Assembly: GCF_017744135.1 (NCBI RefSeq)
Contig: NZ_JAGHQU010000008.1
Span: 1 to 64,000, forward strand
Length of the DNA stretch: 64,000 nt
Direction: 5' to 3'
Source: Endozoicomonas sp. G2_2
GTDB lineage: Bacteria > Pseudomonadota > Gammaproteobacteria > Nevskiales > Salinisphaeraceae
Part shown: positions 26,389-38,671 of the stretch, piece by piece
Numbering within the stretch: the first letter of the stretch is position 1
Layout: every line of letters starts with the position of its first letter
The notes under the pieces: model-generated
Seen by the model: the letters and a program-made list of their open reading frames with translations, nothing else
Told to the model about the DNA's origin: nothing
Database searches by the model: none
Program-made: the position numbers and the translations under genes

Positions 26389-27113
26389 ACATCCAGGCCC
26401 CGGCTATCGGCCGGCAGCGCGCGCAACGCGGCGCGACACGCGGTCGCCGATATCCATTCCGCATTCGCCCAGCGGTGCCGTTCGCCCACCACCCAGTTGT
26501 AGCGATAGTCGTCGGCCAGTTCGCTCAGCCGGTCGATACAGGCCAGCGCGGTATCGCGCGCTGCTGGCAGACATTCGAAAGCGATACAGGGCAAGGGCTG
26601 CGACAGGCCCGCCAGGATCGCGGCCTCGAAGCCTTCCACGTCGATCTTGCAGAAAGCCGGACGGCCATGGCGGGCGATCAGCGCGTCGAGCGTGGTGACG
26701 CGCACCTCGACCGCGCGATCCCAGCGCACGCCGTCGAAACCCGCTGTGGGCGCCACTCGGTCGATCCAGTCCGCCGAGAGGGTCGATACCGTCGGGTGCC
26801 GGGTCGAGACGCGCAGCTGCGCATGGCCGCAGGCGGCGCCAACCGCGTCTCGTACGAGAGTGATGCGCTGATTGCCGCCGAGACGCCGGGCGAGCCAGTC
26901 GGCGAATAGCGGCTGCGGCTCCACGGCGAGCACGGTCGCGCCGGCGCGGGCCATGGCCTGACTGCGATTGCCGACATGGGCGCCGATGTCGAACGCCAGG
27001 CTGCCCGGCCGGATCAGCCGGCGATAGAAACGCCGCAGCGCCAGCGTGCGCCAGGGCTGGGCGCGGTAGATGAGCAGCGAACGCGCCAGACCCCGCCAGG
27101 CCGTCGTGCTCAC
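26361..27113 (-). CDS. FkbM family methyltransferase
   Basis: A 250-residue S-adenosylmethionine-dependent methyltransferase. Motif I is LAFDIGAHVGNRSQAMARAGA near residue 38, the acidic motif II is VLAVEPQPLF, and the FkbM signature KIDVEGFEAAILAGL lies near residue 157. FkbM-type enzymes often O-methylate sugars or polyketides. The GTG start at 27113 overlaps the stop of the upstream CDP-alcohol phosphatidyltransferase gene as GTGA, which argues for translational coupling and a shared product. Substrate inferred only. Confidence 0.85.
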   Translation of the reverse strand: MSTTAWRGLARSLLIYRAQPWRTLALRRFYRRLIRPGSLAFDIGAHVGNRSQAMARAGATVLAVEPQPLFADWLARRLGGNQRITLVRDAVGAACGHAQLRVSTRHPTVSTLSADWIDRVAPTAGFDGVRWDRAVEVRVTTLDALIARHGRPAFCKIDVEGFEAAILAGLSQPLPCIAFECLPAARDTALACIDRLSELADDYRYNWVVGERHRWANAEWISATACRAALRALPADSRGLDVYACRPAPA

Positions 27114-27874
27114 GGGCGATCTGCCGTCAGCAGATAGTGCGTATCGCGGGCGAAAGAGCCCGCCAGCAGGGCCAGCGCGGCGGCCGCCATCGCCGATGCC
27201 AGCGGCGCCGTGACCGTCGGGGCCAACCCGACACACAGCACCCAGCCCTGGACGACGCAGACCGTCTTGCGGCGCAGGCTGGGCGGCAGGCGGCAATCGG
27301 CCAGAGCCGGCCATTGCCATTGGGCGAGCACAAACGCATAGCGCATCGACCCCAGGGCATAGATCCAGGCGCCGACCTTGCCCGAGCCGTGCAGCAGAAC
27401 GCACAGCAGCAGAATCAGCAGGGCATCGATTTCCATGTCGAAGCGGGCGCCAAAGCGCGATACCTCGGCGCGCCGGCGTGCCGCGTAGCCATCGAGCCCG
27501 TCCAGGCAGAGCGCGGCGGCAGCGGTGCCGGTCGCCAGCCAGGTGAGCACCGGCGCGCCGGCGCCGAGGCGTTCGGCCTCGAAGGCCAGTGCGCCGATCA
27601 GTGCGGTCAGCCCGGCGCGCGCCGTGGTCAGGATGTTGGCCATGCCGAAGCGGGCATGCGGATGGGCCGGCAGCGCCACGAGCACCGCCGCCGCGATCAG
27701 CCCGAAACCCAGCGGCGCAGCGATCGCGAATGCGGGCCCGGTGTCGCCGAGCCGGGCCATGCCGCCGACCGCGACGACCAGTGCGGCACAGGTCGCCAGC
27801 AGCACGAGTGTGGCCTCGGCGAGCAGGCGCGGGGCAGGGCCCGGCCCGAGGGACGTCGAGCGTGCCCGGCTCAT
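27110..27874 (-). CDS. CDP-alcohol phosphatidyltransferase family protein
   Basis: A 254-residue inner-membrane protein with six or more hydrophobic segments. It carries the complete CDP-alcohol phosphotransferase signature D-x2-D-G-x2-A-R-x8-G-x3-D-x3-D: DGLDGYAARRRAEVSRFGAR followed by FDMEID, around residues 130-155, so it should join a CDP-diacylglycerol (or similar) to an alcohol head group. Which alcohol is used is unknown. The ATG at 27874 was preferred to one 30 nt upstream. It is the first gene of a coupled pair with FkbM. Confidence 0.85.
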   Translation of the reverse strand: MSRARSTSLGPGPAPRLLAEATLVLLATCAALVVAVGGMARLGDTGPAFAIAAPLGFGLIAAAVLVALPAHPHARFGMANILTTARAGLTALIGALAFEAERLGAGAPVLTWLATGTAAAALCLDGLDGYAARRRAEVSRFGARFDMEIDALLILLLCVLLHGSGKVGAWIYALGSMRYAFVLAQWQWPALADCRLPPSLRRKTVCVVQGWVLCVGLAPTVTAPLASAMAAAALALLAGSFARDTHYLLTADRP

Positions 27875-28511
27875 CGAAGCGTACCGGCGTCGCGCCCGCG
27901 GCATACGGCAGACGTGGCCGCGCGCGGGCTGGGCTGGAGAACGGGAAACGACGTCATGGCGGTGTGGCGGATGGAATAGCTATCAATTATCGGCCGTGGT
28001 TCTGACTCAGGACACGCTTTCGCGTCATTTGCTGCGGTAGGGCTTGTATCGCGGCGCGCGACCGGGGTCCTTGTGCTTGTGAATGCTGCGAGGCGCGGCA
28101 GAGATCCATGCAGTATCTACTTGGATTCGGGCCGTATGGATGAATGAGTGATGTTAGTCACTATGGCCGTGCGGATATCTCGCCCACGCCGGCGGGCGCG
28201 GCCGAGATTCCCGCCGATATAGGGCAAGCGCCCGGTCCGACCCTGAAAGCGAGTTCATGCACGCGGCGGATTTTCCGAACGGTGCGCGAGATTCGCAGCG
28301 AAACGGCCGCCGGAATCGCCCAGGCCCTGTTTCAAGCACGGGGTCGCGGCCCGCGACAAATAATCATTGGTGGCTATCGGTTTGGCAATCAATAGGTTAC
28401 AGCCGGCACGGGATGTCGCGCGCCCCGTCGTGCCGACACGGGCGCGGCTTCGCCGATTGAAACCACGCCGACTCGCGACCCCCGCCGCCCGGTGGCGGGG
28501 GCCAAGAGCGC
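27875..28511. other. Divergent-free intergenic region with metH terminator hairpin
   Basis: This 637-bp stretch lies upstream of the minus-strand lipid cluster and downstream of metH. It is less GC-rich around 27975-28160 and probably holds the promoter of the CDP-alcohol phosphatidyltransferase gene near 27960-28000. An 83-codon open frame at 28144-28395 on the plus strand has no recognisable features and no clear ribosome site, so it is not called. Near metH there is a strong hairpin listed separately. Confidence 0.5.
28479..28501 (-). terminator. Hairpin after metH
   Basis: cccccgcc at 28479-28486 pairs with ggcggggg at 28494-28501 around the loop gcccggt, starting 11 nt after the metH stop codon on the minus strand. 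A GC-rich 8-bp stem in this place suggests transcription stop. A U-run is missing on the minus strand, so it could be a processing-stable 3' end rather than a full intrinsic terminator. Confidence 0.5.
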
Positions 28512-31229
<2,718 letters not shown>

Positions 31230-31348
31230 GAAAAGTCCCCGTCGTTGCGGCCGCGCGAACACGCGCGTCGCATCACATAATCAAGCCCGGTGCGCGCTGT
31301 GCGGCGACCGGGCGGGTCGACAGCCGCATGCGGCTGCTGGCGGTCGGT

Positions 31349-32389
31349 TCAGGCGGAGGCCGTGAACGGCTCGAGCCCGGACAGGCGCATCGCGCGCTTG
31401 ATCTCGGGCAGTTCCCGCGGCGCCTTGCCGGCCACGGCTTCGGCGATCGCGCCAATATGCTCCGGCGTCGAGCCGCAGCAGCCGCCGGCCATGTTGAGCA
31501 GGCCGGCTTCGGCCCACTCGCCGATGTGCTCGGCCATCTCGTCCGGCTGCAGGTCGTATTCGCCGAACTCGTTGGGCAGGCCCGCGTTCGGGTAGGCGTG
31601 CGTATAGCAGGGTGCAATCCGCGACATCTCGGCCACGTACTGGCGCAGCGCGTCGGGGCCCAGCGCGCAGTTCAGGCCCATGGTCAGCGGCCGGGCATGG
31701 GCGACCGAGTTGTAGAACGCCTCGGTGGTCTGCCCCGAGAGCGTACGCCCGGAGGCGTCGGTGATCGTGCCCGAGATCATCAGCGGGATATCGATACCGC
31801 GCTCGCGCAGGAGCTTGCGATAGGCATAGATCGCGGCCTTGGCGTTGAGCGTGTCGAAGATGGTTTCCATCAGAATGATGTCCACACCGCCGTCGAGCAG
31901 CGCTTCGGCGGCTTCGCCGTAGGCCTGGGCCAGCTCGTTGAAGTCGGTGTTGCGCTTGCCGGGGTCGTTCACGTCCGGCGAGATCGAGGCCGTGCGGTTG
32001 GTCGGGCCGATCACGCCGGCCACCCAGCGCGGTTTCTCGGCGGTGGCGTATTCCTCGGCGACCTCGCGCGCGAGCTTTGCCGCCTCGACGTTCATCTCCC
32101 AGGCCAGGTCTTCCATGTGGTAGTCGGCCTGGGCGATGGTCGTCGAGGAGAACGTGTTGGTGGTGATGATGTCCGAGCCGTTCTCCGCATAAGCCGCGCT
32201 GATCTCGCGAATGAGATCTGGCTGGCTCAGCGTGAGCAGGTCGTTATTGCCCTTGAGGTCGCTCTCCCAGTCGGCGAAGCGCTCGCCGCGGTATTCGGAT
32301 TCGTCCGGGTCGTGATTCTGAATCATCGTGCCCATGGCGCCGTCCAGCACGAGAATGCGCTCGCTCAGGGCGTCTGTCAGATCGCTCAT
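31349..32389 (-). CDS. metH: Methionine synthase, homocysteine-binding part (split MetH)
   Basis: A 346-residue homocysteine S-methyltransferase domain equal to the first third of full MetH. It begins with [13 protein letters not shown] near residue 12 and has the zinc cysteines in GLNCALGPD near residue 238 and [11 protein letters not shown] near residue 303. Being a separate gene it must pair with the 905-residue partner downstream for B12-dependent methionine synthesis. The ATG at 32389 has AAGG 5 nt upstream; an in-frame GTG lies two codons before. The same split is known in some other gammaproteobacteria such as Xanthomonas relatives. Confidence 0.93.
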   Translation of the reverse strand: MSDLTDALSERILVLDGAMGTMIQNHDPDESEYRGERFADWESDLKGNNDLLTLSQPDLIREISAAYAENGSDIITTNTFSSTTIAQADYHMEDLAWEMNVEAAKLAREVAEEYATAEKPRWVAGVIGPTNRTASISPDVNDPGKRNTDFNELAQAYGEAAEALLDGGVDIILMETIFDTLNAKAAIYAYRKLLRERGIDIPLMISGTITDASGRTLSGQTTEAFYNSVAHARPLTMGLNCALGPDALRQYVAEMSRIAPCYTHAYPNAGLPNEFGEYDLQPDEMAEHIGEWAEAGLLNMAGGCCGSTPEHIGAIAEAVAGKAPRELPEIKRAMRLSGLEPFTASA

Positions 32390-32432
32390 CGTCACCTTGG
32401 AAAGTCTGAAATACGGCGCCTAGTATATCCGT

Positions 32433-32444
32433 TTATCCGGATAA
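32433..32444. promoter_or_regulatory. 12-bp perfect palindrome upstream of split metH
   Basis: ttatccggataa reads the same on both strands, 44 bp before the metH start. It lies inside a short AT-rich patch (tagtatatccgtttatccgga) that could be the promoter. A regulator dimer, for example one sensing methionine-cycle intermediates, could bind here. No binding protein is identified. Confidence 0.4.
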
Positions 32445-32504
32445 GCCGAAATCGCGCCCGTGCCTTGCTTGACGCCGGCCGGCGTCCTGCTAGGCTTTAG
32501 CGCA

Positions 32505-32705
32505 TCGCAGGTGTCCGGCGGCGTTCGTCGCCGGGTGAAACGGGAAGCCGGTGCGTCGTGTTCGATCGACAAGTCCGGCGCTGCCCCCGCAACGGTAGGC
32601 GAGTATTCGTGTTCGGCATACGGGCCACTGGGTTTCGACCCGGGAAGGCGTGCCGAATTGGCCCCAGGGCCGCTCGCAAGCCCGGAGACCGGCCGGCGAC
32701 ACGAG
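32505..32705 (+). promoter_or_regulatory. Cobalamin riboswitch upstream of btuB
   Basis: The leader holds the conserved pieces in order: caggtg near 32509, gtgaaacgggaagccggtg near 32535, ctgcccccgcaacggtaggc at 32581-32600, and the B12 box agcccggagaccggcc at 32679-32694. This is an adenosylcobalamin-sensing element that normally shuts off expression when cobalamin is plentiful. A weak inverted repeat ggcagc (32737-32742) / gctgcc (32769-32774) follows and might be part of the expression platform. It precedes btuB, and through it probably the whole cobalamin operon. Confidence 0.92.
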
Positions 32706-32856
32706 GCGACGGCATCGCGGCGGGCGATCGGCGGCTGGCAGCATCCTGTTTCGCGCTTTCAGCGGCGCGCTGCCCTCACGCTCCCATACCCACACCGTGC
32801 CGTGCCGTGTATTCCGGCGCACGGGTGCGTGCGCTATGGGTTCTTGGGGGAAAACG

Positions 32857-34761
32857 ATGCATTCTGTCCGTTTGATGCGCCACCTGGCGGCGTGCGCGCT
32901 TGCCGTGTCTTTCATGTCCGCGGCCCAGGCCGCCACCGATGCGCCGAGTCTCGACCGGCTCGACGATATTCAGGTCACCGCCACGCGTACGCCGCAGCGC
33001 ACCAGCGACACGCTGGCCGCGACCACGGTGGTCACGCGCGACGATATCGAGCGCCTGCAGGTGCGTTCGGTGCGCGACGTGCTGCGCCGCACGCCGGGCG
33101 TGTCCATCGCCAACAACGGCGGCCCGGGCAAGTCCAGTTCGATCTTTCTGCGCGGTACCGAGTCAGACCACACGCTGGTGCTGGTCGACGGCGTGGAATA
33201 CCGCTCGGCGACGGCCGGTCAGGCCGCCATCGAGGATCTGCCCGTCGAGCAGATCGAGCGCATCGAAATCGTGCGCGGACCGCGCTCGTCGCTGTATGGC
33301 TCGGACGCGATCGGCGGCGTGATCCAGATCTTCACCCGCGACGGGCGCGGCGTGCGCGGCTCACGGCCGTATTTCCAGATCGGCGCCGGTAGCGACGGCA
33401 CCTATGAAGGCCAGGTGGGCGTGGCCGGCAGCGACGACAACTCGCACTACAACCTGAGCGTGACCGGACGCCGCACCGACGGCTTCGACTCCTGTCGTGC
33501 CGAGGCCGGCGCGCCGTTTCCGGCCGGCGGAGGCTGTGGCAACGACGAGCCCGACGACGACGGCTACGACCGCGTCTCCATGGCGTTCAACTACGGTCAT
33601 ATCTTCGACAACGGCATCGAATGGGATCTGAACTTCCTGCGTGCCGAGGCCGACGTGGCCTTCGACGGCGATTTTCAGAATTCGAGCGACAACGTCCAGC
33701 AGGTGATCGGCACGTCGCTGACCTGGCGGCCCGTCGAGCCCTGGCGCACGAAGCTGTCCTACGGCAACAGCCGCGACGACTCGGAAAACTTCCTCGACGG
33801 GCGCTATGTCACCGCCTTCGAGACCCAGCGCCACCAGCTGACCTGGCAGAATGATTTCACCCTGCCCAACGACGACCTGTTCACGCTCGGTCTCGATTAC
33901 GAGCACGAAAGCGTCGATGGCGACAACGACGGCGATCGCCGCAACGATTTCACCGGCGACGCGCGCGCCGACAGCCGCGACAACAAGGGCGTGTTCGTGC
34001 AGTACCTCGGCGACTGGGGCCGGCATCACCTGCAGCTCGCCGGTCGCGGCGACGACAACGAGCAGTTCGGCGACCATGCCACCGGCAGCGCGAGCTATGG
34101 CATCGATTTCCTCGATGCCTACACGGCCAGTGTGTCCTACGGCACGGCCTTCAAGGCGCCGACCTTCAACGAGCTGTACTTTCCGAACTTCGGCAACCCC
34201 GAACTCGATCCGGAAGAGTCGGACACCGTCGAGATCGGCCTCGACGCCGACCACGGCTGGGGCACGTGGTCGCTGCATGCCTACGAGACCGACATCGACG
34301 ACCTGATTGCCTACGACGCCGCCATCTTCGCGCCGGCCAATATCCAGCAGACCCGTATTCGCGGCGTGGAAGCCAGCGTGGGCACGGCGATCGCCGCCTG
34401 GCAGATCAATGCCCAGTTCACCTGGCTGGACGCCGAGAACCGCACCGAAGGCGCCAACGACGGCAACGAACTGCCGCGCCGGCCCTCGCATACCGCCCAG
34501 CTCGACGTGGACCGCGCCTTCGGGCGTTACAGTGCAGGGGCGAGCCTGACCGTCGCGGATTCGAGTTACGACGATCTCGGCAACGAAAACGAGCTGGACA
34601 GCTACGAGATCGTGGACCTGCGCGCTGCGGTGGATCTCGCGCCGAGCTGGCAGCTGCAGGCCACGCTCAACAATGTCTTCGACGAGGAATACGAGACCGC
34701 CCGCTTCTACAATCAGGCCGATCGCAACGTCTTCTTCACGCTGCGCTACCAGCCGCAGTAG
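32857..34761 (+). CDS. btuB: TonB-dependent cobalamin receptor
   Basis: A 634-residue outer-membrane receptor: signal peptide ending AAQA-A near residue 27, TonB box DDIQVTATR, plug domain (DVLRRTPGVSIANNGG; LVDGVEYRSATAGQAAIEDLP; GPRSSLYGSDAIGGVIQIFT) and a beta-barrel ending FFTLRYQP. It brings cobalamin or other corrinoids across the outer membrane using TonB energy. The ATG at 32857 follows GGGGG by 6 nt. The riboswitch directly upstream supports cobalamin specificity, as does the following operon. Barrel loops contain many DND/DGD acidic turns that may bind calcium, as in E. coli BtuB. Confidence 0.92.
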   Translation: MHSVRLMRHLAACALAVSFMSAAQAATDAPSLDRLDDIQVTATRTPQRTSDTLAATTVVTRDDIERLQVRSVRDVLRRTPGVSIANNGGPGKSSSIFLRGTESDHTLVLVDGVEYRSATAGQAAIEDLPVEQIERIEIVRGPRSSLYGSDAIGGVIQIFTRDGRGVRGSRPYFQIGAGSDGTYEGQVGVAGSDDNSHYNLSVTGRRTDGFDSCRAEAGAPFPAGGGCGNDEPDDDGYDRVSMAFNYGHIFDNGIEWDLNFLRAEADVAFDGDFQNSSDNVQQVIGTSLTWRPVEPWRTKLSYGNSRDDSENFLDGRYVTAFETQRHQLTWQNDFTLPNDDLFTLGLDYEHESVDGDNDGDRRNDFTGDARADSRDNKGVFVQYLGDWGRHHLQLAGRGDDNEQFGDHATGSASYGIDFLDAYTASVSYGTAFKAPTFNELYFPNFGNPELDPEESDTVEIGLDADHGWGTWSLHAYETDIDDLIAYDAAIFAPANIQQTRIRGVEASVGTAIAAWQINAQFTWLDAENRTEGANDGNELPRRPSHTAQLDVDRAFGRYSAGASLTVADSSYDDLGNENELDSYEIVDLRAAVDLAPSWQLQATLNNVFDEEYETARFYNQADRNVFFTLRYQPQ

Positions 34762-34818
34762 CCGTCACACGCCGTGCCGCACTCGCGCGGCGCGGCCCGA
34801 CCCGACCTGGAGCCGCCC

Positions 34819-35442
34819 ATGAGCGACGACACCCGTACCGATGCCGACAAGGCCCGCCGCCACAAGGCGTCGATGCAAAAGCAGAAAGCCCGCGTGGACG
34901 CGGCGGTCGAGGCCGCCGACAACGAACGCGGCGTGGTGATCCTGCTCACCGGCAACGGCAAGGGCAAGTCGTCCTCGGCCTTCGGCATGGTGATGCGCGC
35001 GCTCGGCTACGGGCATTCGGTGGGCGTGGTGCAGTTCATCAAGGGCGTGCAGCTGTCCGGCGAGGAAATCTATCTGCGCGATCATTGCCCCACGGTGGAT
35101 TTCCATCAGATGGGCACCGGCTTCACCTGGAACACCCAAGATCGCGACAGCGACATCGCCGCGGCCGAGGCGACCTGGGCCAAGGTCGAGCCGATGCTCG
35201 CCGATCCCGGCAAGGATCTGGTCATACTCGACGAGATCACCTACATGATCGGCTACAAGTATCTCGACGAGGCGAAGGTGCTCGACGCCATCGCCAACCG
35301 CCCGGTCGAGCAGTCGGTGATCGTGACCGGGCGGGGCGGCGGTTCGGCGCTGCGTGAACTGGCCGACACGGTATCCGAGGTGAAGGACATCAAGCACGCC
35401 TTCAAGGCCGGCATCAAGGCGCGCAAGGGCGTCGACTACTAG
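34819..35442 (+). CDS. cobO: Cob(I)yrinic acid a,c-diamide adenosyltransferase
   Basis: A 207-residue CobA/CobO/BtuR-type adenosyltransferase that places the adenosyl group on reduced corrinoids using ATP. The P-loop LTGNGKGKSSSAFG near residue 41 and LVILDEITYMI near residue 134 (Walker B) are clear, and VTGRGGGSALRELADTVSEV follows. The ATG at 34819 gives the usual family start. It begins the tightly spaced block: its stop is one base before the GTG of cbiZ. It acts both in building and in salvage of cobalamin. Confidence 0.95.
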   Translation: MSDDTRTDADKARRHKASMQKQKARVDAAVEAADNERGVVILLTGNGKGKSSSAFGMVMRALGYGHSVGVVQFIKGVQLSGEEIYLRDHCPTVDFHQMGTGFTWNTQDRDSDIAAAEATWAKVEPMLADPGKDLVILDEITYMIGYKYLDEAKVLDAIANRPVEQSVIVTGRGGGSALRELADTVSEVKDIKHAFKAGIKARKGVDY

Positions 35443-35443
35443 C

Positions 35444-36229
35444 GTGTCGCGCGCGCCGGCCACCCCGGGCGTCGCGCAGCGCTGGAGCGCACGCGATCGC
35501 CTGCCGTCGCGGCAAACGCAGATCGTCCCGGGCGCGCTGTTACCGCGGGGCTGGCGGGCCGGCGTCGCCGACGACGGGCTGACCGCGGCGTTCTATACGC
35601 CGCAGCGCTGCCTGAGTTCGGCCGTGGCCCACGGCGGTCTGGTAGCGGCCGAGGGGCTGGTCAATCGTCATGTTGGCGATGCCGATCGCGACGCACTGCA
35701 GGCGCCGGAGGCGCTCGTGGCGGATTTCGCCCGTCGGCGCGGGCTGGGCGCGGCCACCGTCGGCATGCTCACCGGGGCTTCGATGCGCACTCTGCGCGTG
35801 GCCTGTGCCGAGCGCGAGGGCGAGCGTGTGACCGTGCTGGTCACGGCAGGGCTGGCCAATGCACGCCGCGCCGGTGACACCGCCGACCAGTCGACGCTGC
35901 GGCGCCCGCTGCAGGCGATCGGCACGATCAATCTCGTGCTGGCGACCACGCTGACGCTGGCGCCGGCCGCGCTCGCGGAAACACTGACCACGCTGACCGA
36001 AGCCAAGACGGCCACCCTGGCTGATCTGGGTATTGTCAGCCCGGTATCCGGCGCTCTTGCAACCGGTACCGGAACTGATGCGACCGCCGTGTTCTGCGCT
36101 CGCGACGGCGCGCCGCTGCACTACACCGGCAAGCACACCGCGTTTGGCGAGATGGCCGCGCGGCTGGTCATCGATACGCTGGGTGATGCGATCGCCCATG
36201 ATCGGGACTGGGCGGGGGGCTGCGGCTAA
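35444..36229 (+). CDS. cbiZ: Adenosylcobinamide amidohydrolase
   Basis: A 261-residue protein of the CbiZ family, which cuts the aminopropanol arm off adenosylcobinamide to give adenosylcobyric acid, allowing corrinoids with the wrong lower ligand to be rebuilt. Marks are [11 protein letters not shown] near residue 52, [13 protein letters not shown] near residue 105, [13 protein letters not shown] near residue 131, [13 protein letters not shown] near residue 159, [10 protein letters not shown] near residue 205 and [10 protein letters not shown] near residue 225. Start GTG at 35444; cobQ follows after one base. CbiZ was first described in archaea and in some bacteria; the amidase assignment is by family. 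Confidence 0.88.
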   Translation: MSRAPATPGVAQRWSARDRLPSRQTQIVPGALLPRGWRAGVADDGLTAAFYTPQRCLSSAVAHGGLVAAEGLVNRHVGDADRDALQAPEALVADFARRRGLGAATVGMLTGASMRTLRVACAEREGERVTVLVTAGLANARRAGDTADQSTLRRPLQAIGTINLVLATTLTLAPAALAETLTTLTEAKTATLADLGIVSPVSGALATGTGTDATAVFCARDGAPLHYTGKHTAFGEMAARLVIDTLGDAIAHDRDWAGGCG

Positions 36230-36230
36230 C

Positions 36231-37667
36231 ATGGCGAAAACCCTCATGATCCAGGGCACGGCCAGCGACGCGGGCAAGTCCACCGTGGTCGCCGGGCTGG
36301 GTCGTGCCTGGCATCGCCGCGGGGTGGCGGTGGCGCCGTTCAAGCCGCAGAACATGGCGCTCAACAGCGCGGTGTCGGTCGACGGCGGCGAGATCGCCCG
36401 TGCCCAGGCCGTGCAGGCCCAGGCCTGCGGGCTGGCGCCGACAATCGACATGAGCCCGGTGCTGCTCAAGCCGTCCAGCGACCGGGATGCCCAGGTCATC
36501 GTCCACGGCCACGCCGTGGGTTCGATGGCTGCCGACGGCTATCACGCCTACAAGCGCACGGCGATGGCGGCCGTGCTCGAATCCCACGCGCGCCTGGCGG
36601 CGGGCTACGAGCGCGTGCTGGTGGAGGGCGCGGGCAGCCCGGCCGAAATCAACCTGCGCGAAAATGATATCGCCAACATGGGCTTCGCCGAGGCGGTGGA
36701 CTGCCCCGTGGTGCTGGTCGCCGATATCGACAAGGGCGGCGTGTTCGCCCAGATCGTGGGCACGCTCGCGCTGCTGTCGGACACCGAGCGTGCACGAATC
36801 GCGGGTTTCATCATCAATCGCTTTCGCGGCGATATCGAACTGCTGCGCCCCGGCCTCGACTGGCTGGAGCGTAAGACCGGAAAGCCGGTCTTCGGCGTTC
36901 TGCCCTGGATCGACGGGCTGTATCTGGAAGCCGAGGACGCCATCGCCCTCGATCAGCGCAGGGCCGACGATGCGGCGTTCGTGGTTCAGGTGCCGGTGCT
37001 GCCACGTATTTCCAACCATACCGATCTCGACGCGCTGCGCCTGATGCCGGGGGTGGATCTGCAATGGGTCGGGCCGGGCCAGCGTCCCGGCGGTGCCGAT
37101 CTGATCGTGTTGCCGGGCTCGAAGAACGTCCGCGCCGACCGGCAGTGGCTGCGGGCCAACGGCTGGGATGCGCATATCGCCCGTCATCTGCGCTATGGCG
37201 GGCGCGTGCTGGGAATCTGCGGCGGCTACCAGATGCTCGGGCGTTCGATCGACGACCCCGAGGGCGTGGAAGATGCGCCGGGGCGCGTCGACGGGCTGGG
37301 TCTGCTCGATATCGCCACCGAGATCCGCGCCGAGAAACGGCTGGAAAATGTCCGCGGCGCGCTCGCGGCCGGCGACGCGCCGGTGCAGGGCTATCGGATT
37401 CATTGCGGCGTGACCCGCGGCGCGGGGCTCGGCCGGCCGTTCCTCGCGCTCGAGGACGGCGACGACGGGGCTATCAGCGACGACGGCGCCGTGGCCGGCA
37501 CCTACCTGCACGGCCTGTTCGACAGCGCCGCCGGCTGCAAGGCGCTGCTCGCCTGGGCCGGTCTCGACGATGCCGCCACCGAAGACGTGGCCGCCGTGCG
37601 CGAACGCCTGTTCGAACGGCTGGCCGACGCCATCGAAGCCGCGATCGATCTCGAGGCGCTGCCGTGA
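36231..37667 (+). CDS. cobQ: Cobyric acid synthase
   Basis: A 478-residue glutamine-dependent amidase that adds four amide groups to adenosylcobyrinic acid a,c-diamide. The N-terminal dethiobiotin-synthetase-like domain has [18 protein letters not shown] at residues 6-23 and [14 protein letters not shown] near residue 130. The C-terminal amidotransferase domain has the nucleophile in [12 protein letters not shown] near residue 328 and the catalytic histidine in GTYLHGLF near residue 424. ATG at 36231; its stop overlaps the GTG of btuC. Its presence means the cell can take cobyrinic diamide, made or salvaged, forward. Confidence 0.95.
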   Translation: MAKTLMIQGTASDAGKSTVVAGLGRAWHRRGVAVAPFKPQNMALNSAVSVDGGEIARAQAVQAQACGLAPTIDMSPVLLKPSSDRDAQVIVHGHAVGSMAADGYHAYKRTAMAAVLESHARLAAGYERVLVEGAGSPAEINLRENDIANMGFAEAVDCPVVLVADIDKGGVFAQIVGTLALLSDTERARIAGFIINRFRGDIELLRPGLDWLERKTGKPVFGVLPWIDGLYLEAEDAIALDQRRADDAAFVVQVPVLPRISNHTDLDALRLMPGVDLQWVGPGQRPGGADLIVLPGSKNVRADRQWLRANGWDAHIARHLRYGGRVLGICGGYQMLGRSIDDPEGVEDAPGRVDGLGLLDIATEIRAEKRLENVRGALAAGDAPVQGYRIHCGVTRGAGLGRPFLALEDGDDGAISDDGAVAGTYLHGLFDSAAGCKALLAWAGLDDAATEDVAAVRERLFERLADAIEAAIDLEALP

Positions 37668-38671
37668 GTCCGCGCCGGCTCGTTTGGCTGCTCGCTGTCG
37701 CGCTGCCGATCTGCCTGCTCGCAGCGGTGCTGTACGGGGCGGTACGCCTGCCGGCCCTGGATGTGCTTGCCGTGTTGGTCGGTTGGGACGATGGCATGGA
37801 TCGGCTGGCACTGATCGTGCGCCAGCTGCGCCTGCCGCGTGCGCTGCTCACCGCCCTCGTGGGTGCCCTGCTGGCAATCTGCGGGGCCGCGATGCAGGGG
37901 CTGTTTCGCAATCCGCTGGCCGATCCCTCGCTGATCGGCGTGACCGCCGGCGCTTCGGTCGGCGCGAGTCTGGTCATTGTCTTCGGTTCGGGGCTGGCGG
38001 GATTCGTCGGCCTGTCGCTGGTCTCGCTGGGCGCGTTCGCCGGCGGCACGGCCGCGGTGCTGCTGGTCTATCGTCTGGCGACTGGTCCGGAAGGCACCTC
38101 GGTCGCGACCATGCTGCTGGCCGGCATTGCTATCGGCGCGCTTGCGGGCAGCGTCGGCTCGCTGCTGGAGTTTTATGCCGACAACGAAATGTTGCGGCGA
38201 ATCAGCCTCTGGCGCATGGGCGGGCTCGACGGCGCCAACTGGTCGCGCGTGGTTATCGTGGCCGGCGTGGGCGCGCTGATTCTGGCCGTGCTTCCGCGCC
38301 AGGCCGCGGCGCTCAACGCCCTGCTGTTGGGCGAATCCGAAGCGCGGCATCTGGGTATCGCGGTCGACCGGGTCAAACGCCGGCTGGTGCTGCTGACTGC
38401 GGCCGGCGTCGGCGTGTCGGTGGCGGTGGCCGGGGCGATCACTTTCGTGGGGCTGGTCGTACCGCATATCGTGCGCATGCTGATCGGCCCCGATCATCGC
38501 TGGCTGCTGCCGGCCTCGGCGATGGCCGGGGCGATTCTGCTGCTGGTCGCCGATACCCTGGCGCGTGTTGTGATTGCCCCCACCGAGCTGCCCGTCGGGT
38601 TGCTCACGGCGCTGCTCGGCGCGCCGTTTTTCATCTCGCTGCTGCGCCGGCGGCGCGAGTACGGCCTGTGA
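37664..38671 (+). CDS. btuC: Cobalamin ABC transporter permease (FecCD family)
   Basis: A 335-residue inner-membrane permease of the BtuC/FecCD family with about ten hydrophobic segments. Family marks are [37 protein letters not shown] near residue 50, the ATPase-coupling [11 protein letters not shown] near residue 222, and [19 protein letters not shown] near residue 260. GTG start at 37664 overlaps the cobQ stop (GTGA). With the adjacent ATPase and the BtuF-type binding protein at the operon end it forms a BtuCDF importer for corrinoids. Confidence 0.92.
   Translation: MSPRRLVWLLAVALPICLLAAVLYGAVRLPALDVLAVLVGWDDGMDRLALIVRQLRLPRALLTALVGALLAICGAAMQGLFRNPLADPSLIGVTAGASVGASLVIVFGSGLAGFVGLSLVSLGAFAGGTAAVLLVYRLATGPEGTSVATMLLAGIAIGALAGSVGSLLEFYADNEMLRRISLWRMGGLDGANWSRVVIVAGVGALILAVLPRQAAALNALLLGESEARHLGIAVDRVKRRLVLLTAAGVGVSVAVAGAITFVGLVVPHIVRMLIGPDHRWLLPASAMAGAILLLVADTLARVVIAPTELPVGLLTALLGAPFFISLLRRRREYGL

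Noticed and set aside
28144-28395. 83-codon plus-strand frame in the gap before metH
   Set aside because: No signal, domain or ribosome site that decides a start; could be chance in non-coding DNA.
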